This document shows positions 17,423 to 26,122 of a stretch of DNA of 64,000 nt, piece after piece; within the stretch, counting starts at the first letter, position 1; the number at the start of each line of letters is the position of its first letter. The notes below the pieces were generated by a model, which was not told the DNA's origin, made no database searches, and was given only the letters and a program-made list of their open reading frames with translations. Where the stretch lies: NCBI GenBank assembly GCA_948907985.1, contig CAQWMM010000005.1, forward strand, positions 1-64,000, read 5' to 3'. Made by a program: the position numbers and the translations under genes. The DNA is from an uncultured Bacillota bacterium. Its GTDB lineage: Bacteria; Bacillota; Dehalobacteriia; UBA4068; UBA4997.

Positions 17423-17705
17423 TAGTTATAAAAATACAGAATAATTTTTATGGCTTTTAGAATAAATTTTTACATTCCTTTGGTTTTATTCTGATTTATA
17501 TATTGGCTGTTTGCGGCCTGATTCTTATAGCATGATTGTTGCGTATTATTGAGCAGAACTTTTAAAGCAAAGTTTAAGCAAGATTGTTGAGATAAGTTGA
17601 TTATTGGAATATTGGGGGAAGATTGTGTTCTTTTGCCCACCAGGTTGTTATGTACAAATTTATTCTGATGGCCCATCACTTCTGGTGATTGGGCTATTTT
17701 TATGA
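17423..17705 (+). ncRNA. Candidate structured leader or small RNA upstream of rny
   Basis: The 17264-17743 gap has no convincing gene. A 17-base segment at 17459-17475 can pair with 17650-17666 with a single mismatch, closing a ~175-base internal domain. A terminator-like hairpin with T-run follows at 17671-17700. A near copy of the 5' strand lies at 17438-17450 (AGAATAATTTTTA versus AGAATAAATTTTTA at 17459), so two 5' segments could compete for the same 3' partner. A further 6-bp hairpin lies inside the domain (AACTTT/AAAGTT). I did not recognise a riboswitch, T-box, 6S, SRP or RNase P motif. It could be a regulated leader of rny or an independent RNA. Confidence 0.5.
17671..17700 (+). terminator. 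Terminator-like hairpin just before rny
   Basis: GCCC-ATCAC (17671-17679) pairs with GTGAT-t-GGGC (17685-17694) with one bulged T, followed by TATTTTTA. It lies about 45 bases before the rny start and could act as an attenuator. Confidence 0.6.
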
Positions 17706-17743
17706 AAATCAAAAAAACAAAAATTACCAAAGGAGGTGAAGGA

Positions 17744-19303
17744 ATGCCGCAATTTTCAATTAGCAGTGTACTTATTAATCTTGTGTTTCTGGTGGTTGGT
17801 CTGGCGCTGGGCTATTTTGCGGGTTCGGTTTTTTACCGTAAAATAGTGGAAGCTAAGTTGGGCGCGGCCAAAGGAACTATTGATAAAATGCTGGATGATG
17901 CGGCTAAGGACGCGGAATCCCTGAAAAAGGAGGCTCTGTTGGAAGCTAAAGACGAAATCTTCAAGCAGCGCACCCAGGCGGAGGACGAGGCCAAAGCGCG
18001 GCGCAATGAGTTGAACCAGATGGAACAGCGCCTGCTGCAAAAGGAAGATACTCTGGATAAAAAACTTGATGGGATTGAGCGCAAAGAGGCCAAGCTGCAT
18101 CAAAAAAATATTGAGCTGGATTCACAGCGGGAGAAAATTCAGGCATTGGAACAGGAACAGATGGCCGAACTGGAAAAAATATCCGGTTTGACGTCTGAAC
18201 AGGCCAAGGAGCAACTGTTGGCCGACGTTAACAAAGAGGTTCAGGTGGATATGGCCACTATGATCCGGGAAATGGAGGCCGAGGCCAAGGACGAGGCCGA
18301 AAATAAGGCGCGGGAGATTATCACCGAGGCCATTCAGCGCGTGGCCGCCGACCATGCGGTGGAAAGTACGGTTTCGGTGGTGGCGCTGCCTAACGAGGAA
18401 ATGAAAGGCCGGATTATTGGCCGCGAAGGGCGCAACATCCGGGCGCTGGAGAATTTGACCGGCATTGATTTAATTATCGACGATACGCCGGAGGCTGTGA
18501 TCCTTTCCGGCTTTGATTCGGTGCGCCGCGAAATTGCCCGCATTGCCCTGGGCAAACTGATTTTAGACGGCCGGATTCATCCTGCCCGCATTGAGGAAAT
18601 GGTGGAGAAAGCCAAAAAAGAAGTGGAGCAGAAAATTCGTCAGGAGGGCGAACAGGCGGTTTTGGAAACCGGTGTGCGCGGCTTGCATATTGAGCTGGTT
18701 AAGCTGCTGGGGCGTTTGCATTATCGTACCAGCTATGGCCAGAATGTGCTGAAACATTCTATTGAGGTTTCGCATCTGGCCGGGGTTATGGCCGCCGAGA
18801 TTGGCGCCGATGTTGCCCTGGCTAAGCGTGCCGGTTTGCTGCATGATATTGGTAAGGCGTTGAATCAGGAAATGGAAGGCTCACATGTGGAGATCGGCGC
18901 GGATATTGCCAAAAAATATCATGAAAGCAAACAGGTTGTGCATGGTATTTTGGCGCACCACGGCGACGTGGAGGTGGAATCCGTGGAGGCGGCTTTGGTG
19001 CAGGCGGCCGACGCTATTTCAGCAGCCAGACCGGGCGCGCGCCGGGATACGCTGGAATCTTACATCAAACGTATGGAGAAATTGGAATCCATTGCCAACG
19101 ATTTTGAGGGCGTGGAAACGGCCTATGCTATCCAGGCCGGCCGTGAACTGCGTATTATCTTAAAACCGGAGAAAGTGGCGGAGAGCCGCGCCGAGGTTAT
19201 GGTGCGCGAGATTGTGAAACGCATTGAGGCCGAATTAGATTATCCCGGCCAAATCAAGGTGGTTCTGATCCGCGAAACCAGAGTTACGGATTACGCTAAA
19301 TAG
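17744..19303 (+). CDS. rny: Ribonuclease Y
   Basis: This is a 519-residue membrane-anchored endoribonuclease that initiates mRNA decay. It has an N-terminal membrane segment (~residues 8-28), a long charged coiled coil (~30-200), a KH domain ([15 protein letters not shown], from ~223) and an HD domain (LLHDIGKA, ~365) with the later HHGDVEVES. The ATG at 17744 follows AGGAGGTGAAGGA; an upstream in-frame ATG at 17702 is inside the leader and less likely. The long leader with a terminator-like hairpin suggests control of its synthesis. Confidence 0.97.
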   Translation: MPQFSISSVLINLVFLVVGLALGYFAGSVFYRKIVEAKLGAAKGTIDKMLDDAAKDAESLKKEALLEAKDEIFKQRTQAEDEAKARRNELNQMEQRLLQKEDTLDKKLDGIERKEAKLHQKNIELDSQREKIQALEQEQMAELEKISGLTSEQAKEQLLADVNKEVQVDMATMIREMEAEAKDEAENKAREIITEAIQRVAADHAVESTVSVVALPNEEMKGRIIGREGRNIRALENLTGIDLIIDDTPEAVILSGFDSVRREIARIALGKLILDGRIHPARIEEMVEKAKKEVEQKIRQEGEQAVLETGVRGLHIELVKLLGRLHYRTSYGQNVLKHSIEVSHLAGVMAAEIGADVALAKRAGLLHDIGKALNQEMEGSHVEIGADIAKKYHESKQVVHGILAHHGDVEVESVEAALVQAADAISAARPGARRDTLESYIKRMEKLESIANDFEGVETAYAIQAGRELRIILKPEKVAESRAEVMVREIVKRIEAELDYPGQIKVVLIRETRVTDYAK

Positions 19304-19323
19304 TCGGTTTGTGAATTAAACTG

Positions 19324-19359
19324 TTAAAGCCGTCTTTGTATCTGCAAGGACGGCTTTAA
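19324..19359 (+). terminator. Hairpin after rny
   Basis: TTAAAGCCGTC (19324-19334) pairs perfectly with GACGGCTTTAA (19349-19359). The following T-run is weak. Confidence 0.7.
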
Positions 19360-19401
19360 TCTATATATAACGTTTGTTATAGGAGGAATACGTTTTATAT
19401 T

Positions 19402-20040
19402 ATGCTTTATTTCTGGCAGGGGTTCAGCGTGGGCCTGGCTTATTCCGCGCCGCTTGGCCTGCAAAATCTATTCATCATAAATTCGGCGCTTAGCTGCCGT
19501 TTGCGTCGCGCTCTGCTGATTGCTTTAATCGTGCTGTTTTTTGACGCGGCGCTCTCTTTGGGCTGCTTTTTCGGCATTGGCGCGATTATGCAGCGCTGGT
19601 TTTGGCTGCAAATGTTGGTTTTGCTGGCCGGCGGTTTGATTGTCGGTTTTATTGGCTTGCGCCTGCTGCGCTCGCAACCGCCGGATATTACTTTGAACGC
19701 CAAACCGCCGTCTGTTCGCCAGACTATTGCCACGGCCTGCGTGGTAACCTGGTTTAATCCACAGGCGTTGATTGACGGCACTATGATGTTAGGCGCTTTT
19801 CAGGTTGGTCTGCCGCCTGGGCAGGGGGCGGCCTTTATCGAGGGCGTGGTTTTGGCCAGCCTGTGTTGGTTTGTGATTTTGACTTTGCTGGTTTCCGGTC
19901 TGCGTGCCAAATTTAACGCTAAAGTGCTGCATATCATCAATTTGGTTTGCGGCGCGGTGATTATTTTTTATGCCGGCAAACTGCTGTGGAATTTTGGACG
20001 GTTGTTGAGTAATTGCTTTGACAACGGCAATGCGTTTTAG
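19402..20040 (+). CDS. LysE/ArgO-family amino acid exporter
   Basis: This 212-residue protein has five to six hydrophobic segments and the family motifs APLGLQNLFIINSAL near the N-terminus and TWFNPQALIDGTM in the middle. LysE-type transporters export basic or other amino acids across the inner membrane. Substrate cannot be deduced. GGAGGA lies upstream of the ATG. It ends convergent to the YoeB/RelB operon with a shared hairpin. Confidence 0.85.
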   Translation: MLYFWQGFSVGLAYSAPLGLQNLFIINSALSCRLRRALLIALIVLFFDAALSLGCFFGIGAIMQRWFWLQMLVLLAGGLIVGFIGLRLLRSQPPDITLNAKPPSVRQTIATACVVTWFNPQALIDGTMMLGAFQVGLPPGQGAAFIEGVVLASLCWFVILTLLVSGLRAKFNAKVLHIINLVCGAVIIFYAGKLLWNFGRLLSNCFDNGNAF

Positions 20041-20065
20041 GTGAGAAATATAGTTCCAAAAAAAT

Positions 20066-20099
20066 ATGACAAATAAGCTACATATAGCCTATTTGTCAT
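20066..20099. terminator. Hairpin between LysE gene and toxin operon
   Basis: ATGACAAATA (20066-20075) pairs perfectly with TATTTGTCAT (20090-20099), with an inner GCTA/TAGC. On the minus strand a T-run follows, so it can terminate the toxin operon; it covers the last codons of the toxin. Confidence 0.75.
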
Positions 20100-20349
20100 A
20101 ATGATCCTTGCAGTTGGCGATAATTATTGCGCCGTCTTTTTCCTGGTATACGATGCGATTATAGTCGTCAATACGGCGGCTCCACCAACTGCTTAACTCA
20201 TCTTTCAGCGGTTCTGGTTTGCCTATGCCCTCATAGGGGCAGCGCATAATATCTTTAATCAAGGCATTGATACGTTTTAAGGTTTTTTTATCTTCTTGCT
20301 GCCATTGGCAATATTCCTGCCAGGCCTTTTCTTCCCATAATAAACGCAT
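20089..20349 (-). CDS. yoeB: YoeB-family mRNA interferase toxin
   Basis: This 86-residue protein matches YoeB (LLWEEKAWQEYCQWQQEDKK; KPEPLKDELSSWWSRRID; RIVYQ; final KDHYDK). YoeB cleaves mRNA in the ribosomal A site. The conserved Glu (KPEPL), Arg (RRID) and C-terminal His/Tyr of the family are present, so it looks intact. It starts 5 bp after its antitoxin, co-transcribed from the upstream promoter. Confidence 0.88.
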   Translation of the reverse strand: MRLLWEEKAWQEYCQWQQEDKKTLKRINALIKDIMRCPYEGIGKPEPLKDELSSWWSRRIDDYNRIVYQEKDGAIIIANCKDHYDK

Positions 20350-20354
20350 CGGCT

Positions 20355-20615
20355 TTATTCCTCCAGCAAATCATGCTCTTGTAAGTTTGCCCGGCCGGCT
20401 TCAATATCAGCAATAACTTTTTTTAAGTATTCCATATTGCTTGGCGAGTAGAAATGATTGACGCTAACCTCAAACGGTATCCGTTGTTCGACTGCCACCT
20501 TGCGGGCAAAGATAGTGAAAGCGGTTGTCATGCTTAAACCCATTTCAGCGCAGGCTTTTTCCATTCTTTTTTTTAAATCCTCATCCATGCGAAAATTAAC
20601 CATAACCTGTGCCAT
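20355..20615 (-). CDS. RelB/DinJ-family antitoxin
   Basis: This 86-residue protein has an N-terminal ribbon-helix-helix (VMVNFRMDEDLKKRMEKACA; GLSMTTAFTIFARKV) typical of RelB/DinJ antitoxins and an acidic C-terminal toxin-binding tail. It should neutralise the YoeB toxin and repress the operon. AGGAGGG precedes the ATG. DinJ-type antitoxins paired with YoeB occur elsewhere; YefM would be the classical partner. Confidence 0.85.
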   Translation of the reverse strand: MAQVMVNFRMDEDLKKRMEKACAEMGLSMTTAFTIFARKVAVEQRIPFEVSVNHFYSPSNMEYLKKVIADIEAGRANLQEHDLLEE

Positions 20616-20634
20616 AGTTTTCCCTCCTTATTAA

Positions 20635-20690
20635 AACGCTTCTTGGGCGTTGTTCGGATATATTATAGCTGATTTTGCTTTGTTTGTCAA
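20635..20690 (-). promoter_or_regulatory. Consensus promoter and possible operator of the toxin-antitoxin operon
   Basis: On the minus strand TTGACA (20690-20685), a 17-bp spacer and TATAAT (20667-20662) match consensus exactly. An inverted repeat AACGC(20635-20639)/GCGTT(20647-20651) lies just downstream of the start point and could be the antitoxin operator (low confidence). Confidence 0.75.
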
Positions 20691-20803
20691 GAATTTATCT
20701 AACTATTGCTTTACATATGCTTTACATTCTGTCAAAAATTTATTAAAAAAATTATAGAGAACAAAATTTCTATAATTTATTTTTAATTTGCCGGATAGAT
20801 GTA

Positions 20804-20833
20804 TTGATTTTGGTGTGGTAGATATGGTATAAT
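20804..20833 (+). promoter_or_regulatory. Promoter for carAB
   Basis: TTGATT (20804-20809), 18-bp spacer, TATAAT (20828-20833), with a leader of about 45 bases and no attenuator seen. The rest of 20616-20885 is AT-rich without other signals. Confidence 0.65.
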
Positions 20834-20885
20834 AAATCAATTTGGAGTAGTTTTTTTGCATATTTTTAGAACGGGAGTGAGGTCT

Positions 20886-21962
20886 ATGCAGGAGTTATAT
20901 CTGGTTTTAGAAAACGGCCAGGTATTTGCGGGCCAGTCTTTTGGCTGGCAGGGAGAAGTTACTGGCGAACTGGTTTTTACAACGGCTATGGTCGGCTATT
21001 TGGAAACGCTGACTGATCCCAGCTTTTATGGACAAATGGTTATCCAAACATTTCCATTAATTGGTAATTATGGGGTGATTCCTGCTGATTTTGAAAGCAC
21101 GAAACCACACCTTTGTGCTTATATTGTTCGTGAATGGTGCCAGGAGCCTTCTAATTTCCGTATGGAGGGTAATCTTGACACCTTTTTAATGGAAAATAAG
21201 ATTGTCGGCTTATGCGGTGTTGATACGCGGGCGCTGACCAGAATTATTCGGGAAAAGGGCGTGATGAACGCTAAGATAACCGCCAACCCGGAGGTTACGC
21301 CGGAGCTTTTGGCAGAGATTAAGGCTTATACTTTGAAAGATGCCGTAAACGCCGTGAGCAGCCGCGATAAAGAGCCGGTGGGCAGCGGCCGCCGGGTAGT
21401 GCTTTGGGATTTCGGCGCGAAGAATAATATTGCCAAAAATTTGGTTAAACATGGCTGTCAGGTTATCAATATGCCGGCAGACAGCACGGCGGAACAAATT
21501 CTGGCACAGCGTCCGCAGGGTATCATGCTTTCTAACGGGCCGGGGGACCCGGCGGATAATATGCCGATTGTGGCTGAGCTGCAAAAGCTGTTGAACTCCC
21601 AAATCCCGATGTTCGGTATTTGTATGGGGCATCAGCTGTTGGCGCTGGCCTGCGGCGCTAAAACCGGTAAACTGCATTATGGCCACCGCGGCGCTAACCA
21701 GCCGGTTAAAGATTTGCAGACCGGGCAGGTTTTTATTTCCAGCCAGAATCACGGCTATGAGGTTTTAAATGACAGCCTGCCTGCGGGGGCGCGTCTGCGT
21801 TATGTTAACGCTAACGACAACTCCTGCGAGGGCATTGATTATCTGGACAAGCCGGCTTTTTCGGTGCAGTTTCATCCCGAGGCCGCAGCTGGCCCGCTGG
21901 ATACCGGTTTTTTGTTTGACAGATTTATGGAAATGATAGACGCTAATGGGGAGGGAAGATAA
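20886..21962 (+). CDS. carA: Carbamoyl-phosphate synthase small subunit
   Basis: This is a 358-residue glutamine amidotransferase subunit. Its N-terminal domain has ELVFTTAMVGYLETLTDPS. The class I amidotransferase domain has the nucleophile in GICMGHQLLALA and the HPEA catalytic His/Glu. It hydrolyses glutamine and channels ammonia to CarB for carbamoyl phosphate, feeding arginine and pyrimidine synthesis. The ATG at 20886 follows GGGAGTGAGG. The stop abuts the carB ATG directly. Confidence 0.96.
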   Translation: MQELYLVLENGQVFAGQSFGWQGEVTGELVFTTAMVGYLETLTDPSFYGQMVIQTFPLIGNYGVIPADFESTKPHLCAYIVREWCQEPSNFRMEGNLDTFLMENKIVGLCGVDTRALTRIIREKGVMNAKITANPEVTPELLAEIKAYTLKDAVNAVSSRDKEPVGSGRRVVLWDFGAKNNIAKNLVKHGCQVINMPADSTAEQILAQRPQGIMLSNGPGDPADNMPIVAELQKLLNSQIPMFGICMGHQLLALACGAKTGKLHYGHRGANQPVKDLQTGQVFISSQNHGYEVLNDSLPAGARLRYVNANDNSCEGIDYLDKPAFSVQFHPEAAAGPLDTGFLFDRFMEMIDANGEGR

Positions 21963-24900
21963 ATGCCGTTAAAATCCGGTATTAAAAAAGTATTAGTGAT
22001 TGGCTCCGGCCCGATTGTGATCGGCCAGGCGGCTGAATTTGATTATGCCGGCACGCAGGCCTGTCGGGCTTTGAAAGAAGACGGCCTGGAGGTGGTGTTG
22101 GTTAACTCTAATCCGGCTACGATTATGACCGACAGCGCTATGGCCGACAAAATTTATATTGAACCGCTGACACTGCCGGTGTTAAAGCGGATTATCCGCA
22201 AGGAAAAGCCGGACAGTATTCTTTCCACCCTGGGCGGGCAGACCGGCCTGACGCTTTCCATGCAGCTGGCCAAGGAGGGTTTTTTGGCGGCTAACAACGT
22301 GCGCTTGCTGGGCGCTCGGCCAGATACGATTGAGCGTGCCGAGGACCGTCAGCTTTTTAAAGAAACCATGCTGAAAATCGGCCAGCCCTGTATACCCTCG
22401 GATATTGTTACCAATGTGGAGGATGCGGTTAAACTGGCGGAACGCCTGCAATATCCGGTAATTGTGCGCCCGGCCTTTACGCTGGGTGGCAGCGGCGGCG
22501 GTATTGTTAACAACGAAGCGGAACTGCGCGAAATTGCCGATAACGGCCTGCGCTTATCGCCGATTCACCAGATTTTGCTGGAAAAATCTGTGGCTGGCTG
22601 GAAAGAGATTGAGTTTGAAGTGATGCGCGATAGCAAGGGCAATAACATCACCATCTGCTCTATGGAAAACTTTGATCCGGTGGGCGTGCATACCGGCGAC
22701 AGCATTGTGATTGCGCCGGCGGTTACGCTGGCTGATAAGGAATACCAGATGCTGCGCACCGCGGCTTTGGATATTATCAACGAGTTGCAGGTGGAGGGCG
22801 GTTGCAACTGCCAGTTTGCACTGAACCCGGATAGTTTTGAATACGCTGTGATTGAGGTTAACCCGCGTGTTTCTCGCTCTTCGGCGCTGGCCTCTAAGGC
22901 CACCGGCTACCCGATTGCCAAGGTGGCCACCAAAATTGCAATCGGCTATACTTTGGACGAGATTAAAAATGCGGTTACCGGCAAAACGGCGGCTGCCTTT
23001 GAGCCGGCGCTGGATTATGTGGTGGTTAAATTCCCCAAGTGGCCGTTTGATAAGTTTGTTTATGCCAAACGCGATTTGGGAACCCAGATGAAAGCCACCG
23101 GCGAGGTTATGGCGATTGGCCTGAATTTTGAGCAGGCCTTGATGAAAGCGGTACGCGGGGCGGAAATCGGCCTGAGCGATTTGAACGCCCACCGGCAGCT
23201 GGCAATGTCGCCGGAAGAAATCCGCGCTGCCCTGCACAGTTGCACTGACGAGCGGCTGTTTGTGATTTATCAGGCCATTAAGCAGGGCGTGGAGCTGGCC
23301 GAGATTCATAATATCACTAAGATTGATATGTGGTTTTTGCATAAGCTGGCGAATATTGCCCGTATGGAGGCCGAGCTGCGCCAGGGTTATGACCGCGCTA
23401 AGTATCTGGCGGCCAAGCGGCTGGGTTTCCCGGATAAGGTGATTGCCGCGCTTTCCGGCCAGCCGGTGGATGAGCCGGCGCGCGCGGTTTATAAAATGGT
23501 GGATACCTGCGCGGCGGAGTTTGCGGCGGAAACGCCTTATTTTTACTCCACATATGATGAAGAAAACGAGGCCGCGCTTTTCCTGGCGGAGCGGGAAAAT
23601 CCCAAACCAACGATTATGGTGTTAGGCTCCGGCCCGATCCGCATCGGCCAGGGCATTGAATTTGACTATGCCTCGGTGCACTGCGTTTGGGCTTTGCAGC
23701 AGGCCGGTTATGAGGTTGTTATTGTCAACAATAATCCGGAAACGGTTTCCACCGATTTTGATACGGCGGACAGGCTTTATTTTGAACCGCTGACCGAGGA
23801 GGACGTGAGCAATATTATTGCTACCGAAAAGCCCTATGGCGTGGTGGTGGCCTTTGGTGGCCAGACGGCGATTAAGCTGACCGGTTTTCTGGATAAGCAG
23901 GGAGTGCGGATTTTGGGTACCTCGGCTGACAGTATTGACCGGGCGGAGGATCGTGGCCGCTTTGACGAGTTGCTGACCAAGCTGAATATTCAGCGCCCCA
24001 AAGGCGAAACAGTGAAGACCACCGACGAGGCTTTGGCGGTGGCCGAGCGGATCGGTTATCCGGTTTTGATGCGCCCCTCCTATGTGCTGGGCGGCCAGAA
24101 TATGATTATTGCCTTTACGGAGGCGGATATTCGGGAATATATGGCAATTATCCTGGAGCAGAATGTGGATAATCTGGTGTTGATCGACAAATATCTGCAA
24201 GGCGTGGAGCTGGAAATTGACGCGATCTGTGATGGTGAAGATATCCTGATTCCCGGCATTATGGAACACGTTGAGCGCACCGGCGTACACTCCGGCGATT
24301 CGATTGCCGTTTATCCCTCCTTTAATATTAACGACGATATGGTGCAGGTGATTATTGAAACCACCCGCAAACTGGCTGTGGAGTTGGAAACCCGCGGCCT
24401 GGTGAATATTCAGTATCTGATTAAAGATAATCAGCTTTATGTGATTGAGGTTAATCCCCGCTCTTCGCGCACCATTCCGTATTTAAGCAAGGTTACCGGC
24501 GTGCCAATGGTGGATTTGGCTACCCGCGCGCTGCTTGGCGAAAAGCTGGCTGATATGGGCTATGGCACCGGGCTTTATCCTACGCCGGTATACTGCGCGG
24601 TTAAGGTGCCGATTTTCTCCTTTGAAAAACTGCTGAATGTGGACAACCAGCTGGGGCCGGAAATGAAGAGCACCGGCGAGGTTCTGGGTATCGGCTCTAA
24701 TTTTGAGGAGGCTATTTATAAAGGCCTGGTGGCGGCTGGCTATAATCTGGAGCAAAAGGGCGGCCTGTTCGTTACCGTTAACGACCGCGACAAGGCGGAG
24801 ATTGTGCATGTGGTGAAGAAGTTCGCCGATATGGGTTTCGCGATTTACGCCACCGCCGGCACCCGCAAGGTTTTGCAGGACGCCGGTATTGAGGCGGTTT

Positions 24901-26000
24901 TTGTGGAAAAAATTCATGAGGGCGCGGAAAACGCCGTTAAATTGATGGAAGAGGGCAAGCTGAATTATGTAATTTCCACCTCGGCCAAGGGGCGCAACCC
25001 GCAAAAAGACAGCGTCATCACCCGGCGTAAGGCGGTTGAGCGGGGCATTCCCTGCCTGACCTCGATTGATACGGCTAACGTGCTGGCCGACAGTCTGCAT
25101 AGCCTGTATACCCAGGAAAGTATTGAGCTGGTGGATATTAACAACCTGCGGCGCGAACTGATTAAGCTGCCTTTTACCAAAATGCAGAGCTGCGGCAATG
25201 ATTACATTTATTTTAACTGCCTGGAGCGCCAGTTGGACAATCCTGCCGGGCTGGCGGTGCGTTTGTGCCGCCGCAACCGTGGTATCGGCGGCGACGGTGT
25301 GGCGATGATCTGCCCGTCGGACAAGGCGGACGTTTATGTTAAAGTTTACAATGTTGACGGCACTAACGGCGGTATCGGCGGCAACGCTATCCGCTGCGTG
25401 GGCAAGTATCTTTATGATAACGATATTGTGCATAAAGATGAAATCAGCATTGAAACTGATTACGGTATCAAACGTCTGAAACTGATTAAGCGCAACGGCA
25501 AGGTTTGGGGGGCCTCGGTTTTGATGGGCAAACCCCAGCTGACGCCGGCGGCGCTGCCAATGCTGGCCGCAGGCGAGGATTTTATCAATAAACCGATTGA
25601 GGTTTTGGGCAAGATTTATCTGGCGACCTGCCTTTCGGTGGGCAACCCGCATATGGTGATTTTCACCGATGATTTGGAGGCTGTGCAGCTGGAAAAAATT
25701 GGCTATCATTTTGAACACCATGAATGGTTCCCGGAGCGGGTGAACGTGGAGTTTGTGAAAGTGTTCAGCCGGGACATTCTCTATATGCGTGTTTGGGAGC
25801 GGGGTAACGGTTATACCAACGCCTGTGGCACCGGCTCCTGCGCGGCGGTGGTGGCGGCGGTTTTGAACGGCTATTGTGATAACGGCCGGGAAATTACCGT
25901 TAAACAGCCCGGCGGCGATTTGATCATCAGCTATGACGGCGAGAACATCAGTATGACCGGCAGCGCGGAAAAGCTGTTTGAGGGTGTTGTCGAAATATAA
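21963..26000 (+). CDS. carB: Carbamoyl-phosphate synthase large subunit fused to a diaminopimelate epimerase domain
   Basis: The protein has 1345 residues, ~275 more than normal CarB. Residues 1-~1065 are a complete CarB: first ATP-grasp half (VLVIGSGPIVIGQAAEFDYA), oligomerisation region, second half (MVLGSGPIRIGQGIEFDYAS) and the MGS-type allosteric domain (FVTVNDRDKAEIVH ... TSAKGRNPQKDS). A short linker (IELVDINNLRRELIKL) leads straight into a DapF domain from ~1069: FTKMQSCGNDYIYFN, RGIGGDGVAMI, YNVDGTNGGIGGNAIRC, SVGNPHMV, RVNVEFVKV, WERGNGYTNACGTGSCAA. No stop, frameshift or internal ribosome site separates them. The first DapF catalytic Cys (normally MCGN) is Gly1139; the second is Cys1288. 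The rest of the substrate pocket looks conserved. Confidence 0.93.
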   Translation: MPLKSGIKKVLVIGSGPIVIGQAAEFDYAGTQACRALKEDGLEVVLVNSNPATIMTDSAMADKIYIEPLTLPVLKRIIRKEKPDSILSTLGGQTGLTLSMQLAKEGFLAANNVRLLGARPDTIERAEDRQLFKETMLKIGQPCIPSDIVTNVEDAVKLAERLQYPVIVRPAFTLGGSGGGIVNNEAELREIADNGLRLSPIHQILLEKSVAGWKEIEFEVMRDSKGNNITICSMENFDPVGVHTGDSIVIAPAVTLADKEYQMLRTAALDIINELQVEGGCNCQFALNPDSFEYAVIEVNPRVSRSSALASKATGYPIAKVATKIAIGYTLDEIKNAVTGKTAAAFEPALDYVVVKFPKWPFDKFVYAKRDLGTQMKATGEVMAIGLNFEQALMKAVRGAEIGLSDLNAHRQLAMSPEEIRAALHSCTDERLFVIYQAIKQGVELAEIHNITKIDMWFLHKLANIARMEAELRQGYDRAKYLAAKRLGFPDKVIAALSGQPVDEPARAVYKMVDTCAAEFAAETPYFYSTYDEENEAALFLAERENPKPTIMVLGSGPIRIGQGIEFDYASVHCVWALQQAGYEVVIVNNNPETVSTDFDTADRLYFEPLTEEDVSNIIATEKPYGVVVAFGGQTAIKLTGFLDKQGVRILGTSADSIDRAEDRGRFDELLTKLNIQRPKGETVKTTDEALAVAERIGYPVLMRPSYVLGGQNMIIAFTEADIREYMAIILEQNVDNLVLIDKYLQGVELEIDAICDGEDILIPGIMEHVERTGVHSGDSIAVYPSFNINDDMVQVIIETTRKLAVELETRGLVNIQYLIKDNQLYVIEVNPRSSRTIPYLSKVTGVPMVDLATRALLGEKLADMGYGTGLYPTPVYCAVKVPIFSFEKLLNVDNQLGPEMKSTGEVLGIGSNFEEAIYKGLVAAGYNLEQKGGLFVTVNDRDKAEIVHVVKKFADMGFAIYATAGTRKVLQDAGIEAVFVEKIHEGAENAVKLMEEGKLNYVISTSAKGRNPQKDSVITRRKAVERGIPCLTSIDTANVLADSLHSLYTQESIELVDINNLRRELIKLPFTKMQSCGNDYIYFNCLERQLDNPAGLAVRLCRRNRGIGGDGVAMICPSDKADVYVKVYNVDGTNGGIGGNAIRCVGKYLYDNDIVHKDEISIETDYGIKRLKLIKRNGKVWGASVLMGKPQLTPAALPMLAAGEDFINKPIEVLGKIYLATCLSVGNPHMVIFTDDLEAVQLEKIGYHFEHHEWFPERVNVEFVKVFSRDILYMRVWERGNGYTNACGTGSCAAVVAAVLNGYCDNGREITVKQPGGDLIISYDGENISMTGSAEKLFEGVVEI

Positions 26001-26122
26001 CCTAAAAATTTTAGAAAAAAATAAGCTAAAAAATAACAGAAAACATTTTAGCACGGCAAGTGTAATATTAATAGAAGAAAAAATTTAAGGCAAAAGAATT
26101 TGCAATTAAGGTGGGGTTATTG

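Noticed and set aside
17470..17730. 86-residue minus-strand frame in the rny leader
   Set aside because: It has low-complexity composition and no ribosome site, and it lies antisense to the structured RNA candidate.
24483..26054. Very long antisense open frame opposite carB-dapF (also long ones opposite pfp, ispA, deoB and the NuoG/GltD gene)
   Set aside because: These are by-products of codon bias in the sense genes: no ribosome sites, His/Arg/Gln-rich nonsense composition, and the sense genes have clear families.
26001..26122. Terminator between carB-dapF and the NuoE-like gene
   Set aside because: An inverted repeat GCTAAAA/TTTTAGC is present but the sequence is so AT-rich that it is not distinctive, and no T-run follows.
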